From Phyllostachys edulis (Eukaryota; Streptophyta; Magnoliopsida; Poales; Poaceae), in the NCBI GenBank assembly GCA_036346405.1, contig CM070568.1, positions 34,754,820 through 34,818,819 of the forward strand: 64,000 nt of DNA, in the 5' to 3' direction. Position 1 is the first letter of the stretch, and every line of letters starts with the position of its first letter. Of the stretch, positions 12,065 through 23,445 are shown piece after piece. A program made the translations under genes and the position numbers. The notes beneath the pieces are model-generated. The model did no database searches. It saw nothing but the letters and a program-made list of their open reading frames with translations, and was not told the origin of the DNA.

Positions 12065-12581
12065 TGTTGGGATTTTAATCTTGTACAAGATTAGGAAAGT
12101 TTAAGTCCGAGTAGTGTGCTCATGTGTGAGTCCGTTTCCGTGTCCTTGTCTTAGTCAATGCATGTAATAATATATAAGCAGGGGAGATAGCAATCTTGTA
12201 ATGAGTTGAGAAGAGAAGAAATACAAAAAGACAAAAAGAGGAGCAGCAGCTCCCGAAAGAAATCGTTGTGTTCTCGCGTGTTGTTTTCGTTTTGCTTCGG
12301 CGTTCGTTGTCTCGGCGGTTTCTCCAGCAGGGAGGAAAGAGAGGCGCAGGGGCACTGCTACCAAGGGTGCTTTACTGTTACTGTTTTTTTTTCTTCCAAG
12401 AAGAGCCTCATGTGGAAAAAGCCAAATACCAAGGAGGAGGCAAAGCTACTACTGTGAGCAGAATGCTAGTTTTAGACAAGTCGCATCGCAAGGACCAAGC
12501 ATCATTTTTTCTCTAGACAAAGCCGAGCTGAGTAGTGAATTTTCTGGAAGAAGAACCGAGCAACAAGGAAAATTTCCAACA
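12065..12581 (+). repeat. 3' LTR of the pol-deleted copia element
   Basis: Direct repeat of 8958-9480. Starts TGTTGGGATTTTAATC and ends TTTCCAACA, followed by agcgc. Confidence 0.9.
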
Positions 12582-13148
12582 AGCGCCACCTAAATGCAAA
12601 CAGTTCGTGTGACTAGCAATTCAAAACAGACTCTGAACCTCTGATAGACTGCAAGCACGGGGCTAGCCAAACCAAGCCCTTTGCCCCCTCTGCAGACAAG
12701 CACTAGAATCGCCTATCCACCTTTTGTCGGAGTGTAGGTACTCTCACCAAGTCTGGCGATCTATGGCAGACTGGGTGGGCTGTGCACCACTTAGGCCATC
12801 CTATTAGCTGGTCAGTCATGGCATTGAGGAATGGTGGAAAACAATTTTCCACACTGGCCATCTACCAAGGAGGGCAACTGCCTCGGTGGTCATCTTAATC
12901 ACCTGGGAGATCTGGAAAGAGCGCAATGCCCAAACTTTTAACAGAAGATTCTCCTTGCCCATAGAGTTGGTCTCTAAGATCAAGGAAGAAGGAAGAGCTT
13001 GGGCCCTTGCAGGGGAAATGTTTGGAGCAATTAATACCCATGAAATTAGTGTTTTTAGTTTGTTTACCAGGGTTTCGGCCCTCGAAAACTTGTTTCTCGA
13101 TCTGCTCTATTAATTAAAAGGTAGTCCTCCTGCCGATTTTAAAAAAAC

Positions 13149-14724
13149 TTCCATCTAGGAGAGAGAATTTCTAAAATGGCTCATTTTCCTCTCAAGCTCG
13201 CCTGCTTCTTGGAACCTGCCATTGTCGTCATCCTGAGCTCGGCAACCAGCTCTGCGCATCGGTTCACCACCTTGGGTGAGTCCCAATTTCGAACCAAATT
13301 AGTTGTGGTGTTGCATGAGGGTGGTGCTGCATTGGCAAGTCTCGACGGGTCGTTGAAGTAGAGCAGGGAGCTCTAGTGACAGTCGTCGCTGGAGTCCCCC
13401 AAGATGGGGCGAGCCACGAGCCAGTTCTTATTCGGGCGGCAGCCTTCGATGGACTTGAACCGGCAACGTTGCCGGAGCTAGAGACCTGTGGGGCTGACGG
13501 AGGAGCTGACCGTGATAGACAACCTAGACACCACCGTGCGGTTGGCGTCGAGGTGTTGCAGCAAGGTAGCGTCGACGTCGACAACATCAACCTCATGGCA
13601 GAGGTTGCGCCGGCCTCCAAAATGACACTGACAGGCTGGATCCAGTCGCTGGCTGGCCGAATCCGGTCGAATCCAGATGCTTCGGCGATGGAGAGCTCAA
13701 AGGCTAGTGACAGAGACTATGAGGGGCGGCGATGAGCTCCAAAGATGGCAGTGAGGGAGAAAGTGGCCATCGCGGTGGGGAGGGAGAGAACGGCGGATGG
13801 CAAGGGAGGGAAGGTTGGCGTGTGGAGTGGGATGTGGTGGCCGACAGGAGGAGGAGGAAGGGGGCGGGTTGGTGTTTGGGAGGGGGCGACGGAGGCGATG
13901 AGAATTGATGAGGATGGAGGCGGCATGCTCGTAAGGAGGAGCCGGAGAGGGATAAGGTGGCCTGAGGCGACGATGATGCGGGTGCCGAGGGCATGAGAAG
14001 CCGCCGAGGCACGGAGCGAGGCATGTCGCTTGAGGTACATACAAAATTTAGACCTCTACCCAACAAGTTCGCACTAGTGTTCGAGCACCCCATTCCCGCC
14101 TCCCCCGCCGCCGAATCGAGCTCATCTCCAGGGTTCCGGCCATCCCTGCCGTCAAATCAAGCTCGCAGTCAGTCGATCTCACCTCCCCTCATCACCCGCC
14201 GCCGAATCGACCTCAATGCCAGTCATCTCCGTTGCCAAATCGAGATTGCCACCACCGATTTGAGCTCAGCACCACCAAATCAAGGTCACCGCCGCCAAAT
14301 CCCGTCGTCCCCACTCTGCTCTTTGCCGTCCTCAAGGTATGCCACCGCCCCTGCTCTAATATGCTCTCTACTCTCGCCCCTGCTTTGCTCTGCTCTCTGG
14401 TCTTCATCATTCATTCATACATTCTTTCTCACAAAATAGCAAATAAATCATCATTGATTAAATATGCAGGTTTGCATGATTAGTTGATTATACATGTTTA
14501 CATCAAGATCTTTGAGGGGAGATAATCTACATGACTACAACAAACTGCTCATGTCTTGTTTTCTTCAAGTAATTTTCCTTCTATCTTGCTCAATTGGATG
14601 TCTGCTGCATGCTCAATTCATTGCATTCTACCTGCTGTCAGTTGCTCTGCATTGTAGCCTAGTCGGCCACCTAGGCACCGGGCCACCGCTCGACTAGCAT
14701 CTAGCGCTTTCTTGAACCTCGGTA
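13149..14724. other. GC-rich intergenic region, no gene supported
   Basis: 13370-14040 is GC-rich with open frames on both strands that shadow each other. 14090-14320 contains degenerate short repeats around ccgccgccgaatcgagctc. No domain is recognisable and no first exon matching 1924-2057 is present, although exon 2 of the gene copy starts just downstream. Parts may be captured gene fragments. Confidence 0.35.
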
Positions 14725-15310
14725 AAAACTGTTCTGTTTGAGCATCTCTTCTGCAGACCAATGTCACTTACTCGTTCCTGAAAGCTTACTGCATAGTCTC
14801 ATTCCTGTTGTTTTCCTTGCACTGACGGTATTTTTCAGGGAAAAGAACAGGGCTGCCTTGTCTATTGCGCTTGATCCCAGACGTGCCCGTGCAACAAGCA
14901 AAACTCCTATTAGATGGGGATAAATGGTATGTTTCCAGTGGCGCGTGTCATCACATCTCAGCAAAACTTAACAATCTGTCACCAGTATATATTTGATCGT
15001 TGGGTTCGAGGCTCCAAGCCTGGGCAACCTCAGCAAGCATTGGCCCATGGGTCTCTGAACTGCAATGGGATAATTCTTCATGATGTGTGGTACATTCCTG
15101 GCTACTTCAGCGATGTCTCGACTAGCCAGTTCGCTGCGCAAGGTCTGCGTGCTGATTGTTCCCCACATGTTTGGACCATTAAGCTAGCGTTTTGGTGGAA
15201 CTGTGGTTGGCCTGGCTCATCCAGGGCCAATGAACTATTTCGAACTTGACCTCGTCAACACCACTACTAGGTACGAGATGCCCCTGACTGGGAATTCTTG
15301 ATTTCTCTTT
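14725..15310 (+). pseudogene. Second copy of the copia-derived gene: exon 2 region
   Basis: Aligns with 3565-4150 of copy 1, including the intronic lead-in, the acceptor (tttttcag before 14840), the exon and the donor (ctactag/gtacgag near 15270). The module motif WYVSSGACHHIS is present, as is VWYIPG near 15090. An in-frame TGA after the first third, small indels, and loss of exon 1 make it a pseudogene. Here the site reads Ser-Ser-Gly, one step closer to the ancestral Asp-Ser-Gly than copy 1. Confidence 0.75.
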
Positions 15311-16965
15311 TTTAGATAATGGAATGGCAAGTCTCTCGGCCTCTGCATCATACGATGCACACAACCATAAATTATTACAAACGAACAAACCGGCTTACAA
15401 AAGACAGACCAAGAACTAAATGACAAACAAATTGTCATGCTGTGGCCAGCATTGGTTATCACCAGCGCAACAACATGAGAACAATAGTTATGCAACAGGG
15501 TGTTTGAGGGTCAAGTCACCAAAGCGACGGCTCCGAGGAGGGATCACAGAAAACGTCACCAGATCCAACCAATGAAGGTCAGATATAGGGATTTCACCCC
15601 AGTGAGTAGACACCGGTGCTCCAAGACAACGCCTTCAAGAAGGACACGACGCTCATCGTCTGACCCAACCAGTGAAGGCCAGATCAATGCTCAGTACGTC
15701 GTCGCCACCGGATTCAACCACTAAAGGCTAGATCAAGGGTTTTCACCCCAGTGAGCAGATACTAGTGCTCCAAGACAACGCCTTCAAGAAGGACACAACG
15801 CTCGTCGTCTGACCCAACCAGTGAAGGCCAGATCAATGTTCAGTACGTTGTCGTTGCCGGATCCAACCACTGAAGGCCAGATCAAGGGTTTTCACCCCAG
15901 TGAGCAGATACTAGTGCTCCAAGACAACACCTTCAAGAAGGACACGATGATCGTCGTCTGACCCAACCCGTGAAGGCCAGATCAATGCTCAAAACATCGT
16001 CGTCGCTGGATCCAACCACTGAAGGCTAGATTATTTACCCCGATGAGCAGATACCGGTGCTCCAAGACAACGCCTTCAAGAAGGACACGACGCTCGTCGT
16101 CTAACCCAACCAGTGAAGGCCAGATCAATGCTTAGAATGTCGTCGTCGCCAGATCTAACCACTGACGGCCAGATCAAGGGTTTTCACCCAGAAGAGCAAG
16201 TACCGGTGCTCCAAGACAACATTGCAATACTTCCTCGTCGCCAAATCCAACCAGTGAAGGCTAGATCGCCACCACTGTCCAATGCAGCCATGAACTACTG
16301 CCTAGCACATCCGCAAAGCCACGGTCACACACAACCTCCTCGGAAGGGAGGCCTGCGGCCACCGTGGGCCACACATCGCATCGCCACCAGATCCCATTTG
16401 GGCCAACCTCCTGCCGTCCAGATCCAGCGCCATCATGCATAGATCCAGAAACAGTAAAGATGCCACACCACGGATCTCGCCGACCTCAACGCCGACGAGC
16501 CTTCCGACCAAACCAATGGTCGCTCGTCGTCCGAAGCCGCCACCGGGCTCCAGAACCTCGACTTTAACCTTAGCAACCGTCTCTTTAACCGTGGTCGCCG
16601 TAGCTTGGTGCGTGCCATCGCCAGTGGCAGCGTCCGCCCGCGTGTGCTTCGACGGCGAGATGCACCCTTCATCACCGCCGGCGCGCCATCGGTCGGCTGC
16701 CTGGCGCCTTAAGCTTTGCGGCGGCAGCGCCCGTCATCCCCGCTGAGCGTGACGGTTCGATGCAAAGGCGAAGTCAAGAGGGGTCTCGGGGCTCGGCGCA
16801 GCCATAGCCTCCTTCCGCCGGCCACCGCCTGGGCCTTCTCGCTCAGCCTTGGTGTGGCGAGGTGCGACCACGCCCGATCGGCGCCGCTCGTCGTGGGGCG
16901 AGATCCGGCCGCTACGCTACGCCGTAGTACGACGGCTTCTCCGGCATCCGCGCCGCCATTGTTTA
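15311..16965 (-). mobile_element. LINE-like retroposon in intron 2 of the gene copy
   Basis: Copy 1 has contiguous intron sequence here, so 15311-16965 is an insertion. Read on the minus strand it ends with a gatgcagaggcc-type tail and a short A run (tttttt on the plus strand at about 15308-15313), typical of plant L1 3' ends. The other end is GC-rich. No RT is present, so it is internally deleted or 5'-truncated. It carries the tandem array at 15616-16266. Confidence 0.5.
15616..16266. repeat. Tandem array of ~147-bp units
   Basis: About 4.4 copies start at 15619, 15767, 15914, 16056 and 16206. Each begins gtgctccaagacaac and contains cccaaccagtgaaggccag and gggttttcacccc. The third unit is slightly shorter and the fifth is truncated. 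Confidence 0.85.
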
Positions 16966-17059
16966 TGACACCTTTGTTTGATGAATTAATGTTTTGGATG
17001 GCTCTTTTGTTTCCGACTTTGATATTCACTGTTTCTAACTAGACAAATCATTGTTCTAT

Positions 17060-17484
17060 GGGGCCGACTAAACTACAGTTGCTTGAAATTTTCTTAAAAC
17101 GTAGTCACTTTCTTCGGTACGTTAGATCATTGTACAATGATTTTTGTTTTTTTATTGAAAATTATAAACTAGACAATAGTAAATCTAGATGAACCCTACA
17201 AATACAAAAACAAAAACAAAACAATTTTTTTTCTAAACTAGACAAAAGTAAATCTAGGTGAAACCCTACAAATACAAAAACAAAACAAAAACTATTCTAA
17301 ACTAGACAAAAGTAAATCTAGGTAATTAAACCCTACAAATACAAAAACAAATAGAACTAAAGTTACAGTAAAGTTATGCTAAAATTGTACGTCACTTGTT
17401 AATACAATTTTAGGTTTAGTACTATACAATTGTAGATGACTGAGTTTTAAAAAAAAATCAGACGCCTATAAGTTAGCAAAGGCG
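17060..17484 (+). mobile_element. Mutator-type MITE (family A), copy 1
   Basis: It is flanked by the exact 9-bp duplication ttgttctat (17051-17059, 17485-17493). Copy 1 of the host gene keeps the corresponding uninterrupted site near 4288-4300. Termini are weak inverted repeats (GGGGCCGACTAAACTACAG and GCCTTTGCTAACTTATAG). Inside is a three-fold repeat of about 55 bp with ctaaactagacaaaagtaaa. The same element occurs in reverse at 63428-63828. Confidence 0.8.
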
Positions 17485-17527
17485 TTGTTCTATTGATGTT
17501 GCAAGTAGGTTAATGCCCACGTAGTAC

Positions 17528-20500
17528 CAGGGGCGGACCCACAGGGTATGCAGGGTGGGCCACTGCATACCCTGGGCTCCAGCCGTCATAGACACATAAT
17601 AGAATTTTTTATGTGAAAAAAAAAAGATGAAGCAAATTGCGGCTAATCTGCTTTCGCTGCTTCGCGACTGCCACGCGCGCCGCATGCCGCGGATGCCCGA
17701 TTATTGCGCCAGAATCGCCGCGGAGATCGCGAGGAGTCGAAATCGTTGTCGTCGTCTACTCGTCTTCTCACGCTTGCGATCACGCCGCAACGCCGCACGC
17801 CGCAGGCGGGGCGGTGATTTACCGACGGCAGACGCGATCTTGCGCAGAAAGTGAGCGAACGAACTAAGCGAACGCCGCCGCCGGCCTTTGCCTAGCGTGG
17901 GATGGAGGACGCCACGTATTTGGCGGACCGGCGTCCGTGATGGCGGATGCGGGTTTTGTTTTTTATAGAATCGGACTGCAGGTGCAGGTATTGATCATTT
18001 GATCTTGTAATCTCGTATCGGCGATCGGCGATGTATCGTAATCTCGTATTGATTTATTTACTTATGAGTGATTTCTTAATTCTTATTATTTCAGATTTTG
18101 ATTCGTGTTAAATCGGTTCGTTGAATGCACCTAATTACTTAATTAGCAATTTAGTATCAATCCATCAAAAAAGCCAAGAACGCAATATGTGAGTTTTAAA
18201 AGCGAGAACATGATTCCATCATCGCATGTGAGTTTTGCTAGTTATCGTACTCATGTTGCCTAATTTTGTTTTCGAAATTTTCAATTATGAAGAGAAGTGG
18301 AATTGCGTCTCTTTTTGAGAAACATGCAACAAAGAAGCGGCATTGCATTGCAATGCAGACTTCAAACATTGCCCCACCTTTGGTTGAAGAGCATAATCGA
18401 GCAAGATAGAGTGGTGGTTGAAGATCCTGTGCCCTCGCCCGTCACGTCGCCACCACGCCGCCACCGCTGCCTGCCACGCCAAATAGATTTATGACATCAA
18501 TCGGCTTCCATATGATCGGTGAAAGGCGCCCATAGAACATTATCCTGTTAATGATCAAGATGCAATCCGTAGAGCATATATTACTAAAGGTCCTTGCAAA
18601 CCTTATATACATGATTTTCCATACCGAAACATTGGAGACGCACCTCGTCGATTCAGGTTTACAATGGTTGTATAATTATGAGTGGCTTGAATATAGTATC
18701 AAGAAGGATTACGCATTTTGCTTTATATGCTACTTGTTCAAGAAGGGCGATGGGTCAAATGCATTTGTTGTTGATGGATGGAATAATTGGAATATAGGAA
18801 ACAGCTCACTCATCAAACATAGTGGTTCTAAGGCACACAATGCATTTCGGAGAGGTATATTGGTTTTATAAATCCAAAGGTAGCAATTGATTATCACATT
18901 GACAGTGGGTGATGAGGATCTTCGTCTTTACAAGAAAAGATTGACATATTCACTTAGATGTATCAAGTTTCTTTTGCGTCAAGGATTGGCATTCGTGGAC
19001 ATGATGAAAGTGAAGAGTCTAGCAATAGAGGCAACTTCATTGAACTTTTGAAGTTTCTTGCAGAAATAGTGATGAAGTGAACAAGTATGTCTTGAACAAT
19101 GCACTGTAATTGCACTTTGACTAGCCCAAAGATCCAAAAGCAAATTATTCATTGTTGTGCCATACAAACTAGAAAGAAAATAATTGAGGAACTTGGTGAT
19201 GAGCCCTTTGCAATTTTAGCCGATGAGTCTAGTGACATATCACATAAAGAACAACTAGCTCTTTGCTTGCGTTTTGTTGATAAACTTGGAAGACCACGTG
19301 AGCATTAATTGGAGTTGTTCATGTAGATGATACTACCTCTTTATCACTTAAGGAAGCAATCGAAGGTTTACTTGTTAGTCATGGATTGAGTATGACTCGG
19401 ATTAGAGGCCAAGGTTATGATGGGGCTAGCAATATGAAAGGAGATATTAAAGGGCTGAAAACATTAATCAAGCAAGAATCACCTTCTGCTTATTATATTC
19501 ATTGTTTTGCACATCAACTCCAACTAGTTCTTGTAGTCATTTGCCAAGAAATCTTGTTGTAGTACCTTTTTGATCAAGTATCTATCTTGTTGAACATTGT
19601 TGGGATTTCTTGCAAGCGTCATGGTATGCTTCGAAATGCTAGGCTTGAGAATGTCAAGAAATCACTAGAGTGTGGTGAGCTTGAATCAGGGAGTGGATTA
19701 AATCAAGAGATGGGCTTGCCTAGACACAGTGACACTCGGTGGGGCTCGCATTACAAAACTATATGCAAAGACATCATCACTATGTATTCCTCAATCCATG
19801 ATGTGCTCATTGAGCTTGGTGCGGATATTGCATATAAGGAGGATTGGACAAAGATTCATTTTGTGCTTGGAGCATTTGAAAACTTTGAGTTTGTTTTCTT
19901 TGTGCACTTAATGTTTGTTATTCTTGGATACACAAATGAGTTATCCGAGTGTTTGCAAGAGAAGGGATCAAGATATTCTTAATGCAATCTCACTTGTTAA
20001 TGTGGCAAAGAGCGAAATCGTGGCTTGAGGTCGATGGTTGGGATAACTTTCTTAAGAAGGTCACTTCTTTTGTACTACACATGGTGTCGAAGTTCTGCTA
20101 TGGATGGTGCCTCGTGCTTTATGGAAAATCAGCAAGGTATGCCCGCGTGCGAAACCAAATAAATGATGACCATTTTAGAAGAGAAGTGTACATTGGTGTC
20201 ATTGATCAAATTAGTCAAGAGCTTGATAATCGGTTTGATGAGATCAATATGGAGCTACTCTCTTGTATGTCGACCTTTAGTCCTTCGATCCTTCGCTTCA
20301 TTTGATGCACAAAAGGTGCGTAGATTGGCTGAATTTTATCGTCTTGACTTCTCCAAAGCAACAATTTGCTAAAACTAGAATTGCAACTTGACAATTATAT
20401 TGATGACATGAAGCGAGATGAACGCTTCCAAGGGCTAGACAACATTGTTGATCTCTCGCTTAAGCTTGTTGAAACAAATAGGCACAAAGTGTATGATATG

Positions 20501-20916
20501 GTGTACTTGCTTCTCAAATTAGTATTGCTTTTACGGTGGCAAGCTATGGCGTTGAAAGGGTATTTTCGGACTGGTTTTAGTGAAAACAAAATCAAGGAAT
20601 AAACTAGGTGATCTTGTTTTGGATGATTGTCTACTCACATTTATTGAGCGGGATATTTTCCTCCAAGTTGATGAAGATGATATAATGGAGACATTCATGT
20701 CATTAAGAAAGCGACGGATCAACAAGTAATATTGTAAGCCTCTTCTTTAGCTATATTTTGAAGTATTTTGTATTCATTGGAACGCTTTATATGGTTTTAG
20801 AATATTGCTTTACCGAATTAGAATATGGTTTTATCGAATTATAAATGGTTTACCGAATTGCATAAGAAAATTTTTAGCGTCGCATACCCTGAGGTAAAAT
20901 CCTAGGTCCGCCACTG
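17528..20916 (+). mobile_element. hAT transposon, full length but inactive
   Basis: It is flanked by the exact 8-bp duplication cgtagtac (17520-17527, 20917-20924). It starts CAGGGGCGGACCC and its right end read inward is CAGTGGCGGACCT; subterminal gggtatgc motifs are on both sides. It contains a broken transposase gene (18287-20729). Inserted in intron 2 of the second copy of the copia-derived gene. Confidence 0.9.
18287..20729 (+). pseudogene. hAT transposase with TTF-type zinc finger, DUF4371 and hAT dimerisation domain
   Basis: The frame starts with MKRSGIASLFEK at 18287. A TTF-type zinc finger follows at 18560-18860 (YAFCFICYLF, then SLIKHSGSKAHN). Then comes DUF4371 (about 19100-19480, with FAILADESSDISHKEQLALC and the GYDGASNM motif near 19415), the central RNase H-like region with the conserved DTRWGSH (about 19731), and the C-terminal hAT dimerisation motif (YGVERVFSG and a run ending in FIERDIF, 20550-20660). 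At least eight stops or frameshifts separate these parts, so no active protein is made. This is the ZMYM1-like branch of plant hAT transposases, not the Ac branch. Confidence 0.8.
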
Positions 20917-20924
20917 CGTAGTAC

Positions 20925-21576
20925 TGTAGTTTTCCGTCACTCAAACAATAGTGGCATGAGCCTTGGCCTGTTTTTGCTGTCATGTGACTCATGTCAGTGA
21001 AGCTGCCTGGTACCTTGTATCGAGCGCTCAGGAGCACATGACTGGCAATCTGGAGTTCCTCACCAGCTACAGGCCCATGCGCCCAAGCCGTCCTGTGAGG
21101 ACGCACACCGGGGGCATTCTCTGACCTTAAGAAGCAATCTTACGATGAACAGTACTGTAACATTGCTTTACAGCTGTATGATAAAAAATAATGATGAGAT
21201 CGAGATTGTAGCAGAAGATAGCATAGCAAAACACTGTAGCTTGTTACTGTTCAATGTACCAGAAATACTGTTCACAAGCCCAGTAGCAGTGCTGTAGCGC
21301 CCGATCCCATCCGTCATGGATGTCACGACATATTCACCTTTTACCTTGGAATGTCATATGATGCAAACCCCTGCGAGTGTGAGGCAAAGGGTCTACGAGG
21401 AGCCAAAAATTATTCTCCATCCCTAACATCTCATACGTCCCTGGGTTCGACAAGGACATTATCTCAATTAGCCAGCTCACTGACAGTGGTTTCATCGTCA
21501 ATTTTGGCCCCTACGGCTGCTTCATCATGAGGCGCCATGATTCGAAGGTGGTCGGTGCAGCTTCTTATGGAGGTGA
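20925..21576 (+). pseudogene. Second copy of the copia-derived gene: exon 3, 5' part
   Basis: Aligns with 4325-4750 of copy 1, including the acceptor (catgtcag before about 20998), HMTGNLEFL near 21038 and ISYVPG near 21430. A stop at 21121 coincides with an extra segment (21121-21365) that is absent from copy 1. Homology ends at tatggaggtg (about 21576) and resumes at 43728, beyond the nested retroelements. Confidence 0.75.
21121..21365. other. ~245-bp insertion in exon 3 of the gene copy
   Basis: Sequence with no counterpart in copy 1, where tgggg and tgcaagtgtg are nearly adjacent. It has inverted cagtactgtaac/gttactgttc-like motifs, suggesting a MITE, but I cannot define its ends. Confidence 0.4.
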
Positions 21577-22332
21577 AAAAATGATGCCGGTCGAACCTCG
21601 AGATGAGGTTAAATCACATAGATTGCCCTATCTTTCGCGGCGGAACAGCGGCAAAAGTACAGTAACACTCTTGTGGTTGTGTAGTAACACGATATCTTTC
21701 GTACAATAACACTCCGACGATGGTGTAGTAACACGACGCCTTTCGTGCAGTAACACGACGTCTATCGTGCAGTAACGAGTTTAATAATGTAGTTCAATCG
21801 CACTAGATCAGAAATAACTGAAGTAGAAGCCTCTCAAACCATGAACACGGGATTGATCACGAATTAGAAGGTTGAATCTTATAGATTCATATGAACAATC
21901 TCAAGAACAACACGTCCTTAATCTACACCAACTCTTGCAAACCCTAGATTGTGGAACCTAACACACGATACACACAGAGATAAATCCTAATGGCGCTTGG
22001 GCGAAAGACACACATGCTCATAATTCAACTCCACCCATTTACGATAGACGCACATTGCCCTTATATAGGCGACACGAGCTATCGGCCTAAAAGGCCTCGC
22101 GCGCGCACTTGCAATTAAAGGAACAAAAACCCTCTCTGGAACCTATCTGGTTCCAGACAGCAACTATTTTTTAAAAGAACTAACAGAAACCGAAATAACT
22201 TGGACCTTTTACATCTTGGAGTTTCTTTAACGTGTAGACACGCCCCAAGGTGGGCCCCAACCAAGGGCACACAACGAAAAGAAAGCCATGAACGTGGGCA
22301 AAGAGCTCCATGCGTCGGCCTTGATCCGAATA
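21577..22332 (-). other. LTR-like fragment on the minus strand
   Basis: No homology to copy 1. On the minus strand it has a TATATAAG promoter-like box (near 22060) followed by a transcribed-leader-like region, as in U3-R of an LTR. It is bounded on the right by the copia element at 22338 and may continue after 41797. Family unknown. Confidence 0.35.
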
Positions 22333-22337
22333 GATCC

Positions 22338-22513
22338 TATTAAGAAATCGGGCACTGGCCGGTAGTCCTGGCCCACGATGACCTTCTTACCTATCCAGTA
22401 GCTTATATAAAAGAGGTGGACCTCAACTATTGTATACAGTTTTACAGAAGAGCAATAAAGAGAAGTCAGAAGTCCCCTTATATCTCTGTGTTCAATCTAC
22501 TATTATATTCTTG
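22338..22513 (+). repeat. 5' LTR (truncated) of the outer copia element
   Basis: Matches 41536-41715, including ggcccacgatg, tatataaa and tgttcaatctactattat. The last ~80 bp seen in the 3' LTR are missing; instead an unrelated GC-rich segment (22520-22970) follows, so the left end has been rearranged. No convincing primer-binding site is visible. Confidence 0.65.
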
Positions 22514-23445
22514 AGTTCGCTTGAAGCCAGCGCCGCCCACGCATACCCGCAAGGCCACACCGCCCAAATCCGGCCTGCCGACCCGCACGGGCACGCCACC
22601 ACTCGTCGGCTCGAAGCCGTGTGCCCGCCACCGCCTGGTCCGCCTTCCTCACCGGCTTGAGCCGCCGGCCGCGCTTAACCGTGCTACGCCGCAGCGCCAC
22701 CTTCGCCCACGCCTTCCTCCTCCGCCCGCAAGATGGCGCCCACAAGACGCTGTGCTGTTGCGTTAATTGCGCCATTCGCCCTTATTGCATGGCCTCTGTA
22801 TGGCTCCTGAACCGCCCAGCCTCGAATGGCCCGCCTCGCCTCGAATCGCGTGGGTGGGCGTGCCGCCTCCTTGCACGGGCAAGGAACCCTAAGCCCTTGC
22901 CCTTTTTGACTCAAAGAATGGGTCGTGGTAGGTCGGCCGGTCAGAATGGGCTGAGGAAAGGCCCAATAGGCCTTTGAAATATGACCTGGCTGAGAAAAAA
23001 AAAGAAAAAAAAGGGGAGGGTGCGGTTGAAAATCCCGAAAATTTTGCAAAAAGGACCCTCGGAATTATAAAAATTATGAGAATTTTTTCAAGGATAAGGG
23101 ATTTTTGCGGAAAACCCCTGAAAATTAGAAAATTACGCGAATTTTTCTCTCAGAACTAAAATTTCATGAATTAACCCCTGAAAATTGCAGAATTCGCCGA
23201 AAATTCATTTTTCAGCGGAAAAGGGCCTCGGGAATTTAATTTTTAAATCAATTTTAGTATTTGAAGCATGTTTAAATTTGTTTTTGTTATTTCTATGTAA
23301 TTTATTTATTGTATTTACTGTTTTGATTATCTGTAATTGTTTCTATTGCTTTTAATCACTGAAAATAGCAGTAAATCATGAAAAATACATAGAAAAATAC
23401 GGGAGCATTATGAGTATCTTTGCAACTATTTTATGCAAAATACCA
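22514..23445 (+). other. Leader-like region with GC-rich insert
   Basis: 22520-22970 is GC-rich and proline/alanine-biased in translation on both strands. 22980-23445 is AT-rich with repeated gaaaatt/gcgaattttt motifs. No domain is recognised; the ORFs are shadows of composition. Confidence 0.35.

Larger units (their letters stand above)
8958..12581 (+). mobile_element. Pol-deleted Ty1-copia retrotransposon inserted in the LINE
   Basis: LTRs of 523 and 517 bp (8958-9480, 12065-12581) begin TGTTGGG and end in CAATA/CAACA. Flanks are ggcgc and agcgc, a 5-bp target duplication with one change. Removing the element restores the LINE frame (…TVAPPKCKQF…) across the junction, which independently fixes the insertion point. 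Inside are gag, zinc knuckles and the protease motif, but integrase, RT and RNase H are absent; 0.95 kb of unrelated sequence takes their place. It would need helper proteins in trans. Confidence 0.9.
8480..13148 (+). mobile_element. L1-type LINE 3' portion, split by a copia element
   Basis: The flanking halves (8480-8957 and 12587-13148) join into one degenerate reading frame of the C-terminal part of a plant L1 ORF2. It includes the zinc-binding reverse-transcriptase-associated region (cysteine pairs around 12690-12740) and the tail segment with ITWEIWKERNA (about 12895-12925). The 3' end has the usual ggtagtcctcctgcc followed by a run of A at about 13141. The 5' part with endonuclease and RT is missing, as is usual for 5'-truncated LINEs. 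Several stops and frameshifts make it inactive. Confidence 0.75.

Noticed and set aside
15616..16266. CRISPR-like array
   Set aside because: Units are 147 bp head-to-tail copies without distinct spacers, in a plant nuclear genome; it is a tandem repeat.
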